Below are positions 27,097 through 36,510 of a stretch of 64,000 bases of DNA, in pieces. Position 1 is the stretch's first letter. Each line of letters opens with the position of its first letter. The DNA comes from Tabrizicola sp. TH137 (GTDB lineage Bacteria > Pseudomonadota > Alphaproteobacteria > Rhodobacterales > Rhodobacteraceae), in contig NZ_PKRQ01000007.1 of the NCBI RefSeq assembly GCF_002855575.1, positions 1-64,000 of the forward strand. Direction: 5' to 3'. The notes below the pieces were generated by a model. The model worked only from the letters and a program-made list of their open reading frames with translations. It did not search any database and had not been told where the DNA came from. The position numbers were made by a program, and so were the translations under genes.

Positions 27097-28233
27097 GTGC
27101 TTGATTACAGCCATGACCCCTGGCTCGTCCTGGCCGCCTTCGCCATCGCGCTGATGGCGGGCTTCACCGGCCTGTCGCTCACCCGCGGTGCCAATGCCCT
27201 GCCCGTCGGCCAGCGCAAGGCCGTCATCTCCATGGCGGCGGTGGCCCTCGGCGGCGGCATCTGGTCGATGCATTTCGTCGCCATGCTGGGCCTGCAACTG
27301 CCCATCCTCTATACCTATGACGCGCTGGTGACGCTGCTTTCGGCGCTTGTCGCCATCCTGCTCACGGGCCTCGCGCTCCTGATCCTGCATTTCCGCCCGC
27401 GCACGCCGCGCAGCCTCGTTCTGGCCGGGGCCATCGTCGGCGGCGGCATTTCCCTGATGCATTACATCGGCATGTCGGGGATGGAACTCTGCCGCCCCGT
27501 CTATACCGCCCCCGGCATCATCGGCGCGCTCGCGGCCTCCATCGCGCTCTCCATCCTCGCCATCCGCCTCGCCTATTCCGAACGGGGCCATCGCAACATC
27601 CTGCTCGGCGCGGCGGGCTTTGGCAGCGCGGTGTTCATGGTGCATTTCTTCGCCATGGGCGGCACGGGCTTCGTGCCCGATCCGCAATCCGGCGCGCTCG
27701 GTCCCGCGCTGGAAAACGGGACCCTTGCCATCCTCGTCACGCTTGCGGCCTTCCTCATCTCGGCGGCCTTCCTGCTCAGCGGCATCACCTTCTTCCCCGC
27801 CCCGGAAACCGCCGCCACCACCCCGGCCCCGGCACCGACCGGCGAACCGGCCCCGCAGCCCTTTCCCGCCCCGGCCCGGTCCGAACCGCCCCGCCCCGAA
27901 GGCACCCTCCGCATCCCGCATGAACGGGAAGGGCGCACCTTCTTCCTCGATCCGGCCACCATTTCCGTCGTCCGCGCCGAAGGCCATTACACCCTGCTCC
28001 AGCGCGGAACCGAAACCCTCTTCTGCCCCTGGTCCATCTCCGAGGCGGAAGAGCGGCTCGCACCAGCCGGCTTCCTCCGCGTGCATCGCAGCTATCTGCT
28101 GAACCCCGCCCGCGTCACCCGCTTCGAACGGCTCAAGGACTCCGGCGAATGCAGCGTCGAGGGCGCCGACACGCTCCGCATCCCCGTCAGCCGCACCCGC
28201 CTCGCCACGCTGCGCGACGCGCTGGGGCTCTGA
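27097..28233 (+). CDS. coxC: MHYT-LytTR membrane transcription regulator (CoxC type)
   Basis: This 378-aa protein has seven predicted helices with three MHYT-type motifs (SMHFVAM, LMHYIGM, MVHFFAM), whose Met/His residues are thought to bind copper and sense a gas (CO, O2 or NO). After a Pro/Ala linker (about 230-270) comes a C-terminal LytTR DNA-binding domain (about 275-378; FLRVHRSYLLNPARVTRFER). This architecture is that of CoxC and CoxH of the Oligotropha cox cluster; the place before coxM fits CoxC. The start is GTG at 27097, seven bases after GGAGG, giving MLDYSHDPWL; an upstream ATG at 27016 adds an unlikely leader. Confidence 0.85.
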   Translation: MLDYSHDPWLVLAAFAIALMAGFTGLSLTRGANALPVGQRKAVISMAAVALGGGIWSMHFVAMLGLQLPILYTYDALVTLLSALVAILLTGLALLILHFRPRTPRSLVLAGAIVGGGISLMHYIGMSGMELCRPVYTAPGIIGALAASIALSILAIRLAYSERGHRNILLGAAGFGSAVFMVHFFAMGGTGFVPDPQSGALGPALENGTLAILVTLAAFLISAAFLLSGITFFPAPETAATTPAPAPTGEPAPQPFPAPARSEPPRPEGTLRIPHEREGRTFFLDPATISVVRAEGHYTLLQRGTETLFCPWSISEAEERLAPAGFLRVHRSYLLNPARVTRFERLKDSGECSVEGADTLRIPVSRTRLATLRDALGL

Positions 28234-28243
28234 TCCCGCCCGC

Positions 28244-28317
28244 GCAACTCGTGCAGCCATTTCGCAGTTCGTGCAATTGCCTTCCCGCTTCGTTCGGCGG
28301 CGCTCAACTTGCACGAG
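28244..28317 (+). promoter_or_regulatory. Candidate LytTR operator upstream of coxM
   Basis: Two 9-bp direct repeats, CTCGTGCAG (28248-28256) and TTCGTGCAA (28268-28276), start exactly 20 bp apart. An inverted third copy (CTCGTGCAA on the minus strand) lies at 28309-28317. LytTR domains bind paired direct 9-bp repeats about two helical turns apart, so this fits the product of the gene just upstream. The core coxM promoter itself is not obvious. Confidence 0.6.
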
Positions 28318-28379
28318 ACCCGCCATAGCTTCCTCCCAACGGCGACCGGCATCGCATCGGCCGCCGAGGGGAGGAGAAC

Positions 28380-29234
28380 ATGATACCACCGGCCTTTGAA
28401 TATCATCGGCCGACCGACCTTGCGTCGGCGGTCGGACTCTTGGCACAACTCGGCGACGAGGCGCGGGTCATCGCGGGCGGGCACAGCCTGATCCCCATGA
28501 TGAAACTGCGCATGGCGGAACCCGCCCATCTTGTGGACCTTCAGTCGGTGGGCGAGTTGAAGGGCATCACCGTCGCCAGCGACCATGTCCAGATCGGCGC
28601 GATGGTCACGCAATCCGACCTGATCGCCCATGACGGCCTCGCCCGCGCCATCCCGCTCATCCGCGAGGCAGCGTTGCAGATCGCCGATCCGCAGGTCCGC
28701 TATGTCGGCACCATCGGCGGCAATGTCGCCAATGGCGATCCGGGCAATGACATGCCGGGGCTGATGCAATGCCTCGACGCGAGCTTCACCCTCACCGGGC
28801 CCTCCGGCAGCCGCGATGTGGCCGCCCGCGACTTCTACCACGGGCTCTACAGCACCGACCGCGCGGATGACGAAATCCTGACCCGCATCACGATCCCCGT
28901 CCCCGCAGGCGGCTACGCCTATGAAAAGCAAAAGCGCAAGATCGGCGACTATGCCACCGCCGCCGCCGCCGTGCTGCTCAACCGCCGGGGCGGCACTGTC
29001 TCCTTCGCCTCCATCGCGATGACCAACCTGTCCGACATGCCGGTCTGGTCGCAGGCGGCGGGCGAGGCATTGCTGGGCACCGATTGCGGCACCGAGGCCG
29101 TCACCGCCGCCATCGCCGCCATGCTGGCCGATATCGACCCGCAGGCCGACAATCGCGGCCCCATCGCCTTCAAGCGTCACGTCGCGGGCGTCATCCTCGC
29201 CCGCGCCATAGCCCGCGCCTGGTCGCGCACCTGA
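28380..29234 (+). CDS. coxM: Carbon monoxide dehydrogenase, medium (FAD) subunit
   Basis: This 284-aa flavoprotein subunit of aerobic CO dehydrogenase takes electrons from the iron-sulfur subunit and passes them to the quinone pool. FAD-binding motifs [15 protein letters not shown] (about 32-46) and [17 protein letters not shown] (about 111-127) are intact. The size matches CoxM (288 aa in Oligotropha). The ATG at 28380 is preceded by GGAGG. It is first in coxMSL, 146 bp after the regulator gene, with the putative LytTR repeats in between. Confidence 0.95.
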   Translation: MIPPAFEYHRPTDLASAVGLLAQLGDEARVIAGGHSLIPMMKLRMAEPAHLVDLQSVGELKGITVASDHVQIGAMVTQSDLIAHDGLARAIPLIREAALQIADPQVRYVGTIGGNVANGDPGNDMPGLMQCLDASFTLTGPSGSRDVAARDFYHGLYSTDRADDEILTRITIPVPAGGYAYEKQKRKIGDYATAAAAVLLNRRGGTVSFASIAMTNLSDMPVWSQAAGEALLGTDCGTEAVTAAIAAMLADIDPQADNRGPIAFKRHVAGVILARAIARAWSRT

Positions 29235-29245
29235 AGGAGGGGATC

Positions 29246-29737
29246 ATGGCCAAGAAGATTCACGTCACGCTCACCGTCAACGGCGAGGCGCAGGAATTCC
29301 TCGCCGAACCGCGCGAACTCCTGATCCATACGCTGCGCGAAAGGCTGGGGCTGACCGGCCCGCATATCGGCTGCGAAACCAGCCATTGCGGCGCCTGCAC
29401 CATCGACATGAACGGTCGCTCGGTGAAGGCCTGCACCGTCTTCGTGGCGCAGGCCGATGGCGCCGACATCACCACCATCGAAGGCCTTGGCGGCCCCGAT
29501 GGCCTGCATGTCCTGCAACGGATGTTCCGCGAACATCACGGGCTGCAATGCGGCTATTGCACGCCGGGCATGATCACCCGCGCGCATCGCCTGCTCCAGG
29601 AAAACCCCGCGCCGACCGAGGAAGAGGTGCGCTTCGGCATGGCCGGCAACCTCTGCCGCTGCACGGGCTATCAGAACATCGTCAAGGCGATCCTGGCCGC
29701 TGCGGCCGAACTGAATGCGAAGGAGGCCGCGGAATGA
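29246..29737 (+). CDS. coxS: Carbon monoxide dehydrogenase, small (2x[2Fe-2S]) subunit
   Basis: This 163-aa iron-sulfur subunit has a plant-type [2Fe-2S] site formed by [16 protein letters not shown] with a further Cys in VKACTV. The second cluster is formed by CGYCTPGM and CRCTGYQNI. It passes electrons from the Mo-Cu site to FAD. The start ATG at 29246 follows AAGGAGG; a longer frame reaching into coxM is rejected. The stop overlaps the coxL start (ATGA). Confidence 0.96.
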   Translation: MAKKIHVTLTVNGEAQEFLAEPRELLIHTLRERLGLTGPHIGCETSHCGACTIDMNGRSVKACTVFVAQADGADITTIEGLGGPDGLHVLQRMFREHHGLQCGYCTPGMITRAHRLLQENPAPTEEEVRFGMAGNLCRCTGYQNIVKAILAAAAELNAKEAAE

Positions 29738-32154
29738 ACGACCTGACGCCGACACGCGAAGAACGCATCGCCAATCTCAAGGGCCTCGGCTCCAGCCGCA
29801 AGCGCGTGGAAGACGCGCGCTTCACCCAGGGCAAGGGCAACTATGTCGATGACATCAAGATGCCCGGCATGCTGTTTGGCGATTTCGTCCGCTCGCCCTA
29901 TGCCCATGCCCGCGTCAAGTCGATCAACGCGGATGCCGCCAAGGCCATTCCCGGCGTGATCGCGGTCCTCACCGCTGCCGACCTCGCACCGCTCAACCTG
30001 CACTGGATGCCCACGCTGGCGGGTGACAAGCAGATGGTGCTGGCCGACGGCAAGGTGCTCTTCCAGGGGCAGGAGGTGGCCTTCGTCGTCGCCACCGACC
30101 GCTACATCGCCGCCGACGCCATCGAGAAGGTGGAGGTGGATTACGAGGAACTCCCCGTCATCACCGACCCGTTCAAGGCGCTGGAACCCGATGCCGCCGT
30201 CCTGCGCGAAGACCTCAACGGCATCATGTCCGGCGCGCATGGCCCCCGCCGCCACCACAACCACATCTTCCTGTGGGAAACCGGCGACAAGGAGGCGACC
30301 GAACAGGCGCTCGACGCCGCCGAAGTGGTGGCCGAGGAAATGGTCTATTACCACCGCACCCATCCCTGCCCGCTGGAAACCTGCGGCTGCGTGGCCAGCA
30401 TGGACAAGGTCAACGGCAAGCTCACCGTCTGGGGCACCTTCCAGGCCCCGCATGTGGTGCGCACCGTGGCCTCTCTCCTATCGGGGATCGAGGAACACAA
30501 CATCCGCGTCGTCTCGCCCGATATCGGCGGCGGTTTCGGCAACAAGGTCGGCGTCTATCCCGGCTATGTCTGCGCCATCGTCGCCTCCATCGTCACCGGC
30601 AAGCCGGTGAAATGGGTCGAAGACCGGATGGACAATCTCATGGCCACCGCCTTCGCCCGCGACTACTGGATGAAGGGCCGCATCAGCGCCACCAAGGACG
30701 GAAAGATCACGGCCCTGCATTGCCACGTCACCGCGGACCACGGCGCCTTTGATGCCTGCGCCGACCCGACGAAATTTCCCGCAGGCTTCTTCCACATCTG
30801 TACCGGCAGCTATGACATCCCGGTGGCATATGTCGGCGTGGACGGCGTCTATACCAACAAGGCCCCCGGCGGCGTCGCCTATCGCTGCTCCTTCCGGGTG
30901 ACCGAGGCCGCCTATTTCATCGAACGGATGATCGAGGTTCTGGCGATAGAACTGAACATGGACGCAGCCGAACTCCGCCGCATCAACTTCATCCGCAAGG
31001 ACCAGTTCCCCTATCAGTCGGCACTCGGCTGGGAATATGACTCCGGCGATTACCACACCGCCTGGGACAAGGCGCTGGAGGCGGTCAACTACACCGGCCT
31101 CCGCGCCGAACAGGCGCAAAGGATCGCCGATTTCAAGGCCGGCAAGACGCGCAAGCTTCTGGGCATCGGCCTGACCCACTTCACCGAAATCGTCGGTGCA
31201 GGTCCGGTCAAGAACTGCGATATCCTCGGGATGGGCATGTTCGACTCCTGCGAAATCCGCATCCATCCCACCGGATCGGCCATCGCCCGCCTCGGCACCA
31301 TCAGCCAGGGCCAGGGCCACGCCACAACCTTCGCCCAGATCATCGCCTCGGAAATCGGGCTTTCGGCGGATTCCATCACCGTGGAGGAAGGCGATACCGA
31401 CACCGCCCCCTACGGCCTTGGCACCTACGGCTCCCGTTCGACGCCCGTTGCCGGGGCGGCGACGGCGCTTTGCGGGCGGAAAATCCGCGCCAAGGCGCAG
31501 ATGATCGCGGCCTGGCTGCTGGAAGTCCACGAAGGCGACCTCGAATGGGACGTGGACCGCTTCCAGGTCAAGGGCGCGCCGGAACGGTTCAAGACCATGA
31601 AGGACATCGCCTATGCGGCCTATAATCAGGCGATCCCCGGCATCGAACCGGGGCTGGAGGCGGTCTCCTACTACGACCCGCCCAACATGACCTATCCCTT
31701 CGGCGCCTATATCGCCGTGATGGAGATCGACGTGGACACCGGCGAACACGAGGTGCGCCAGTTCTATGCGCTCGATGACTGCGGCACCCGCATCAACCCG
31801 ATGGTGATCGAGGGCCAGGTCCATGGCGGCGCGACCGAAGGCTATGCCATCGCGATGGGGCAAGAGATCGCCTATGACGAGATCGGCAACGTCAAGACCG
31901 GCACGCTGATGGATTTCTTCCTGCCCACCGCATGGGAGACGCCGCATTACACCACCGACCACACCGAGACCCCCTCGCCCCACCACCCCATCGGGGCGAA
32001 AGGGGTGGGCGAAAGCCCGAATGTGGGGTCGGTTCCGGCCTTCTCGAACGCGGTCCACGATGCCTTCCGCGCCTTCGGCCTGCGGCAATCCCACATGCCG
32101 CATGACCATTGGCGCATCTGGAAGATCGCCCGCGCTCTGGGCCTGCACGGGTGA
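29734..32154 (+). CDS. coxL: Aerobic (form I) carbon monoxide dehydrogenase, large Mo-Cu subunit
   Basis: This 806-aa catalytic subunit oxidises CO with water to CO2 at a [CuSMoO2] site with molybdopterin cytosine dinucleotide. The active-site loop reads AYRCSFR (382-388), with the copper-ligand Cys385 (Cys388 in Oligotropha). This is the form I signature; form II enzymes have AYRGAGR. The catalytic Glu760 lies in GAKGVGESP. Length agrees with CoxL (809 aa). The ATG overlaps the coxS stop. A strict form I motif is good evidence that the organism can oxidise CO. Confidence 0.97.
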   Translation: MNDLTPTREERIANLKGLGSSRKRVEDARFTQGKGNYVDDIKMPGMLFGDFVRSPYAHARVKSINADAAKAIPGVIAVLTAADLAPLNLHWMPTLAGDKQMVLADGKVLFQGQEVAFVVATDRYIAADAIEKVEVDYEELPVITDPFKALEPDAAVLREDLNGIMSGAHGPRRHHNHIFLWETGDKEATEQALDAAEVVAEEMVYYHRTHPCPLETCGCVASMDKVNGKLTVWGTFQAPHVVRTVASLLSGIEEHNIRVVSPDIGGGFGNKVGVYPGYVCAIVASIVTGKPVKWVEDRMDNLMATAFARDYWMKGRISATKDGKITALHCHVTADHGAFDACADPTKFPAGFFHICTGSYDIPVAYVGVDGVYTNKAPGGVAYRCSFRVTEAAYFIERMIEVLAIELNMDAAELRRINFIRKDQFPYQSALGWEYDSGDYHTAWDKALEAVNYTGLRAEQAQRIADFKAGKTRKLLGIGLTHFTEIVGAGPVKNCDILGMGMFDSCEIRIHPTGSAIARLGTISQGQGHATTFAQIIASEIGLSADSITVEEGDTDTAPYGLGTYGSRSTPVAGAATALCGRKIRAKAQMIAAWLLEVHEGDLEWDVDRFQVKGAPERFKTMKDIAYAAYNQAIPGIEPGLEAVSYYDPPNMTYPFGAYIAVMEIDVDTGEHEVRQFYALDDCGTRINPMVIEGQVHGGATEGYAIAMGQEIAYDEIGNVKTGTLMDFFLPTAWETPHYTTDHTETPSPHHPIGAKGVGESPNVGSVPAFSNAVHDAFRAFGLRQSHMPHDHWRIWKIARALGLHG

Positions 32155-32197
32155 ACAGGCGGGGCGGGCAAACTCCGCCCCATGCACCGCCTCGGGC

Positions 32198-32253
32198 GGC
32201 GGGGTGAACCCCGCCCTACGGGACGCATGACGCAGGGCGGGGTTCACCCCGCC
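32198..32253. repeat. REP-like inverted pair (GGCGGGGT hairpin) between coxL and coxD
   Basis: Two facing copies are present. On the minus strand, 32219-32198 reads GTAG then GGCGGGGT-TC-ACCCCGCC; on the plus strand, 32232-32253 reads GCAG then the same hairpin. The arms are about 20 bp and separated by 12 bp. The GTAG head is shared with the pair at 10498-10558 although the stem sequence differs. It lies in the 119-bp gap between coxL and coxD and may stabilise or partly terminate the coxMSL message. Confidence 0.72.
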
Positions 32254-32273
32254 TTGCGCAACGGAAGGACCTC

Positions 32274-33134
32274 ATGACCGCCGAAACCGTCCAATCCGGC
32301 CTTTCCGCCCAGGGCTATGTCGCCTCGCCCGACCTCGCCATGGCGCTGCATCTTGCCCTGACCCTTGGCCGCCCCCTCTTGCTGGAAGGCGCCGCAGGCG
32401 TCGGCAAGACCGAGGTTGCCCGCGCGCTGGCGGCATGGAAGGGCTGCGACCTCATCCGCCTGCAATGCTATGAAGGATTAGACGCCGCGCAGGCGATCTA
32501 TGAATGGAACTATCCGCGCCAGCTTCTTGCCATCCGCGCCCAGGGCGACCATGCGGATGAAGCCAGGCTCTTCTCGGAAACCTACCTCCTCGAACGCCCC
32601 CTCCTGCGCGCGATCCGCCAACCCGTCGCCCCTGTCCTGCTGATCGACGAGATCGACCGCGCGGATGAGGAATTCGAAGCCTACCTTCTTGAAATCCTGT
32701 CCGATTTCGCCATCACCATCCCCGAGCTTGGCACGCTGCGCGCCACCACGCGCCCCATGGTCATCCTCACCGCCAACGGCACCCGCGACCTGTCCGATGC
32801 ACTGCGCCGCCGCTGCCTCTATGCCCATGTCGATTATCCCGACACGGAGACCGAACTCCGCATCCTCACCACCCGCCACCCGGCGCTGAACCACCAGCTT
32901 GCGGGTCAGATCGTGGGTTTCGTCCAATCCCTGCGCAAGGAAGAACTGGAAAAGAAACCCGGCGTTGCCGAGATGCTGGATTTCGCCGCCGCCCTTGCAG
33001 GCCTTGGCGTGGCCGACCTCTCCGCCGACCCCGCCATCCTTCAGGCCGCCCTCGCCACCCTGCTGAAAACCCAATCCGACCGCGCCATCATCACGACCGA
33101 GGTCGCCCAGCGCCTTGCGGGGAAGGCCGCATGA
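32274..33134 (+). CDS. coxD: CoxD, MoxR-type AAA+ ATPase for CODH maturation
   Basis: This 286-aa AAA+ ATPase has Walker A GAAGVGKT (39-46), Walker B VLLIDEIDRADEEFEAYLLEIL and sensor segment PMVILTANGTRDLSDALRRRC. In Oligotropha CoxD is membrane-bound and needed to insert sulfur and then copper into the [MoO3] precursor of CO dehydrogenase. The ATG at 32274 follows GAAGGA. The stop overlaps coxE as ATGA, so D, E and F form a coupled unit separated from coxL by the REP pair. Confidence 0.93.
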   Translation: MTAETVQSGLSAQGYVASPDLAMALHLALTLGRPLLLEGAAGVGKTEVARALAAWKGCDLIRLQCYEGLDAAQAIYEWNYPRQLLAIRAQGDHADEARLFSETYLLERPLLRAIRQPVAPVLLIDEIDRADEEFEAYLLEILSDFAITIPELGTLRATTRPMVILTANGTRDLSDALRRRCLYAHVDYPDTETELRILTTRHPALNHQLAGQIVGFVQSLRKEELEKKPGVAEMLDFAAALAGLGVADLSADPAILQAALATLLKTQSDRAIITTEVAQRLAGKAA

Positions 33135-34303
33135 GGGGGCAGGTCACCCGCTTCGCCGCCCGCGACGCAGGCCCTCTGGCCCGCCTCGCGGGCTTCATGG
33201 CGCATCTCCGCGCCAACGGCTTCCGCCTCGGCATCGCCGAAACCGAAACGGCGCTGGCAGCCCTCGCCGCCACCGACTGTTCCGAACCCGAAACCCGCCG
33301 CGCGCTGAAATCCGTCTGCTGCGGCAGCGCCGAAGACTGGGCCCGCTTCGACCCCGTCTTCGACAGCTACTGGCGGAACGGCGGCCGCGTCCGCAGCAAG
33401 GCCGTGCCCTCCAACACACCCCCCGCCAAGGCCACGCGAGAGGCCGAAGGCACGGCCAGCGGCGGCTCGGGCAAGACCGACAGCCCCGACAGCACCAAGG
33501 ACGGCGAGGCCGATACCGGCGGTGAAGGCCGCCTTATCGCCACCCGTATCGCCAACCTCCGCCGCCGCGACCTGCGCGAGGTGGTTTCCGCCGATGACAT
33601 CCGCCTCGCCGAAACCGTCGCCCGCCGCCTCGGCGCGGCCCTGCGCGACCGCCGCTCCCGCCGCGCCAAGGCCGCCGCCAAAGGCGCGAGGATCGACCTG
33701 CGCCGCACCCTGCGCGCCAGCCTCTCCACCGGCGGCGAACCCTTCCGCCTGAAACGCCGCCGCCAACCCGACCGCCCCCTCCGCATCGCGGCCCTTGTCG
33801 ATGTCTCGGGCTCCATGCAGCCCTATGCCCGCCCCTTCCTCGCCTTCCTCGCCGGGCTCATGCGCGCCGATCCCGCCGCCGACGCCTATCTCTTCCACAC
33901 CCGCCTCGTCCGCGTGACCGAGGCGCTGCGGGATGAAGATCCCTTCCGCGCCCTCAACCGCATCACCCTTCTGGCCGATGGCTTCGGCGGTGGCAGCCGC
34001 ATCGGCGCGGCGCTCCAGCACTTCGCCACCACCCATGCCCGGTCGCATGTCGATGGCCGGACCGTGGTGATGATCCTCTCCGACGGCTATGACAGCGCGC
34101 CGGGAACCGAGATCGGCATCGCCCTCGACCGCCTGTCGAAACGCGGCTGCCGCATCCTCTGGCTCAACCCGCTCAAGGGATGGCGCGACTATGCCCCCGT
34201 CGCCGCAGGCATGGCCGCCGCCCTGCCCCATCTCGACCTCTTCGCCCCCGCCGCCACGCTCGATGACCTCGCCGCCCTGGAAACGGAGCTTGCCCGCCTA
34301 TGA
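33131..34303 (+). CDS. coxE: CoxE, VWA-domain CODH maturation protein
   Basis: This 390-aa protein has a C-terminal von Willebrand A domain with MIDAS residues DVSGSMQPY (Asp224) and the later Asp in ILSDGYDSAPGTE. The N-terminal half is helical, with a charged, low-complexity linker (about 95-140). CoxE proteins pair with the MoxR ATPase CoxD to assemble the Cu-S-Mo centre. It overlaps coxD upstream and coxF downstream by ATGA. Confidence 0.93.
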   Translation: MRGQVTRFAARDAGPLARLAGFMAHLRANGFRLGIAETETALAALAATDCSEPETRRALKSVCCGSAEDWARFDPVFDSYWRNGGRVRSKAVPSNTPPAKATREAEGTASGGSGKTDSPDSTKDGEADTGGEGRLIATRIANLRRRDLREVVSADDIRLAETVARRLGAALRDRRSRRAKAAAKGARIDLRRTLRASLSTGGEPFRLKRRRQPDRPLRIAALVDVSGSMQPYARPFLAFLAGLMRADPAADAYLFHTRLVRVTEALRDEDPFRALNRITLLADGFGGGSRIGAALQHFATTHARSHVDGRTVVMILSDGYDSAPGTEIGIALDRLSKRGCRILWLNPLKGWRDYAPVAAGMAAALPHLDLFAPAATLDDLAALETELARL

Positions 34304-35142
34304 CCGCCCCCCGCCTCGCCGACCGTTTCGACAACACCCTCGCCCGCCTGCGCGCATCGGGCCGCCCCTTCGCCATCGCAACCGTCGTCCGCACGCTCGA
34401 CGCCACCAGCGCCAAGCCGGGGGCCAAGGCCCTGATCCTGCCCGATGGCACCATCGCCGAAGGCTGGATCGGCGGCGGCTGCGCGCGCGGCGCCGTGGGC
34501 CGCGCAGGCGTCGCAGCCATCACCACGGGCCAGCCGCAATTCCTCTCGCTCCGCCCCGAAGACCTGCTCGCCGCCGAAGGCGTCACCCCCGGCGAAGAAC
34601 GCGACGGCATCCGCTTCGCCCGCAACGGCTGCCCCTCGCGCGGGTCGATGGATATCTTCGTCGAACCCGTCCTGCCCCGCCCGCGCCTTGTGGTCTTCGG
34701 TGCCGGTCCCGTGGCCCTCGCCCTGACGGAACTCGCCGCCCGCTTCGACCTGCACCGCACCCTCGCCGCCCCCGGCGCCGCCGCCGACCTGCCGGAGGAT
34801 GCCGCCGACAGCCTGCAAGACGGCTTCGCCCTCGACACCGATGCCGAAGGCCAGCGTTTCATCGTCATCGCCACGCAAGGCAAGGGGGACGAGGCCGCCC
34901 TGCGCGCCGCCCTCGCCGCGGGGGCAGATTACATCGCCTTCGTCGGATCGCGGCGCAAATTTGCCACCCTCGCCGCCCGCCTGACCGAAAGCGGCGTCCC
35001 GGCCGAGGCGCTCGCCACCATCCGCGCCCCCGCAGGCCTGAACATCCACGCCATCACGCCCGAGGAAATCGCCCTCTCGATCCTCGCCGAACTCACCCTC
35101 ATCCGCCGCAGCGCCGACCGGAAGGAGGATGCCCATGGCTGA
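34300..35142 (+). CDS. coxF: CoxF, XdhC/CoxI-family CODH maturation protein
   Basis: This 280-aa XdhC-family protein has an N-terminal XdhC/CoxI domain (ATVVRTLDATSAKPGAKALI, GGGCARGAVGRA) and a C-terminal Rossmann-like domain (LVVFGAGPVALALTELA; FVGSRRKFATL to APAGLNIHAITPEEIALSILAEL). Relatives bind molybdenum cofactor and support its sulfuration before insertion; CoxF is required for the copper/sulfur step. Its end overlaps the next small gene by 8 bases. Confidence 0.92.
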   Translation: MTAPRLADRFDNTLARLRASGRPFAIATVVRTLDATSAKPGAKALILPDGTIAEGWIGGGCARGAVGRAGVAAITTGQPQFLSLRPEDLLAAEGVTPGEERDGIRFARNGCPSRGSMDIFVEPVLPRPRLVVFGAGPVALALTELAARFDLHRTLAAPGAAADLPEDAADSLQDGFALDTDAEGQRFIVIATQGKGDEAALRAALAAGADYIAFVGSRRKFATLAARLTESGVPAEALATIRAPAGLNIHAITPEEIALSILAELTLIRRSADRKEDAHG

Positions 35143-35248
35143 CGCACCCGCGCCCCCCGCCAAACCCGGCCTGCTCGCCCGCCTTCTGCCCAAGCCGACG
35201 CCGGAACAGATGGCCATCCTCGCCACGATCAAGCTGCCCTGCTGCTGA
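35135..35248 (+). CDS. 37-aa protein ending in Cys-Cys at the end of the cox operon
   Basis: This short frame starts at ATG 35135, six bases after a perfect AAGGAGG (35122-35128), and overlaps the coxF stop. It is thus as well signposted as any gene here. The product is MADAPAPPAKPG, a short amphipathic stretch LLARLLPKPTPEQ, then MAILATIKLPCC at the C-terminus. Its only cysteines are the last two residues. There is no signal peptide or membrane span. I recognise no family. Its place after coxDEF suggests a role in Cu/S handling or enzyme assembly, but this is inference; no CoxG gene follows. Confidence 0.68.
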   Translation: MADAPAPPAKPGLLARLLPKPTPEQMAILATIKLPCC

Positions 35249-35545
35249 TTCATCGCTGGATCGAAAAGCACAACCCAGGGCTGCAATCGCGTCCTCTTCC
35301 ACAGGGTCGAAGGCAGGGTTTTGCCATGCCCTCAAGGACAGCCCGATCCGCTTTTCCTACCTGAAACCAAAGACCATCGTCCGCTGACGCGGCCTCCGGC
35401 AGGCTCGCCCACCAGTAGGGCAATCCTTGCCTTGGCGCGGAACGCGTGGCACCCGCGCGCAACCCCAAGGTGATCGAAACTTGCAATCTCCGATTGCGCA
35501 TCCCAACCGAAACAACCCATGGCTGTTCGAAACGGAAAACCGCCC
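35249..35545. other. 297-bp gap between the cox cluster and the DeoR gene
   Basis: No convincing gene or clear terminator is visible. Two short minus-strand open frames cross it but have no ribosome site or recognisable domain. The cox operon and the minus-strand DeoR gene converge here, so it must contain their 3' ends. Confidence 0.4.
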
Positions 35546-36313
35546 TCAGACGGCGACCTCGACCCCCGTCCCGGCCCCGGCCAAGGCCGCCGCCAGATCG
35601 GCGGGCGGCATCCTGTCCGTCACCAGCAGGTCGATCTGTCCGAACCCCGCCACCCGGATCACCCCGCGCCGCCCGAACTTCGTCGCATCCGTCGCCACGA
35701 TCCGCCGCCCGCCGCAGCCCAGCACGGCGCGGGCGAACTCTGCCTCCTGCAAGTCGTAATCCATCACGCCCCCCGCATCCACCGCCCCCGCCGAAATCAC
35801 CGCATGTTCGACCGAAAACCGCGCGATGAAATCCAGCGCGGGCGCGCCCAGCGCCGCCCCACTGTCGCCGCGCAACTCGCCCCCCGCCATGAAGACCCGG
35901 TTCCCGTTCACCGTGGCCAGCGTCCGCGCGATATCCGATGAATTCGTCACCACCGTCAGACGCCGATGGCCCAAGAGCGCCCGCGCGATGAAACTCGTCG
36001 TCGTCCCGGTGTCCAGCATGACCGACGCGCCATCCGCGATCCCCGCCGCCACCGCCCGCGCGATCGCCCGTTTCGCCGCCGCATTCTCGCGCATCCGCCG
36101 GTCAAAGGGGGCCTCGCCCGTCTGCCCCGCCAAACCCACGGCGCCATGACTGCGCACCACGGCCCCGGCATCCACCAGCGCCCGGATATCCCGCCGCGCC
36201 GTCTCTGCCGAAACGCCCATCGCCGCGGCAACCTCGGTGATCGCCACCCGCCCGCGCCCGTCCAGCCATTCCATCAATTCCGACTGCCGCCGCGACACCA
36301 TCGCCCGAACCAT
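35546..36313 (-). CDS. DeoR/GlpR-family transcription regulator
   Basis: This 255-aa regulator has an N-terminal DeoR helix-turn-helix (MVSRRQSELMEWLDGRGRVAITEVAAAMGVSAETARRDIRALVDAGAVVRSHGAV). Its DeoRC sensor domain contains VMLDTGTTTSFIARAL and VVTNSSDIARTL, the phosphosugar-isomerase-like pocket. DeoR regulators answer to phosphorylated metabolites, which fits a neighbouring locus containing two small-molecule kinases. Start codons at 36313 and 36301 are both possible; neither has a strong ribosome site. It is divergent from proX and probably regulates it. Confidence 0.87.
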   Translation of the reverse strand: MVRAMVSRRQSELMEWLDGRGRVAITEVAAAMGVSAETARRDIRALVDAGAVVRSHGAVGLAGQTGEAPFDRRMRENAAAKRAIARAVAAGIADGASVMLDTGTTTSFIARALLGHRRLTVVTNSSDIARTLATVNGNRVFMAGGELRGDSGAALGAPALDFIARFSVEHAVISAGAVDAGGVMDYDLQEAEFARAVLGCGGRRIVATDATKFGRRGVIRVAGFGQIDLLVTDRMPPADLAAALAGAGTGVEVAV

Positions 36314-36399
36314 GACCGATTTCTGTGGAAACTCTGACTGGTTCAACAACATCTCTCGCCCATCCGGTCAAGGAAATTCCAACCCTCCACGGAATCGGA

Positions 36400-36430
36400 T
36401 TGACAGCCTGCCGCCCCCCCCCGCTAACCT
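36400..36430 (+). promoter_or_regulatory. Candidate sigma-70 promoter for the proX operon
   Basis: TTGACA (36400-36405) and TAACCT (36425-36430) are separated by 19 bp, about 80 bp before the proX start. The spacing is a little long, so the assignment is tentative; the -35 hexamer is a perfect consensus in otherwise very GC-rich DNA. Confidence 0.4.
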
Positions 36431-36510
36431 TGCCCCGGCAGACCCCGCGCAGACCGGCGCGCAACAAGAACCCGACACCGCCCATCCGAACCTCTGACAG
36501 GGAGTTCACC

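Noticed and set aside
30478-32247. 589-aa minus-strand open frame opposite coxL
   Set aside because: Shadow of coxL; His/Asp/Gly-rich without motif.
32161-32253. Possible CRISPR or other array because of repeated GGCGGGG words
   Set aside because: Only two facing hairpins, no regular spacers; a REP pair explains it.
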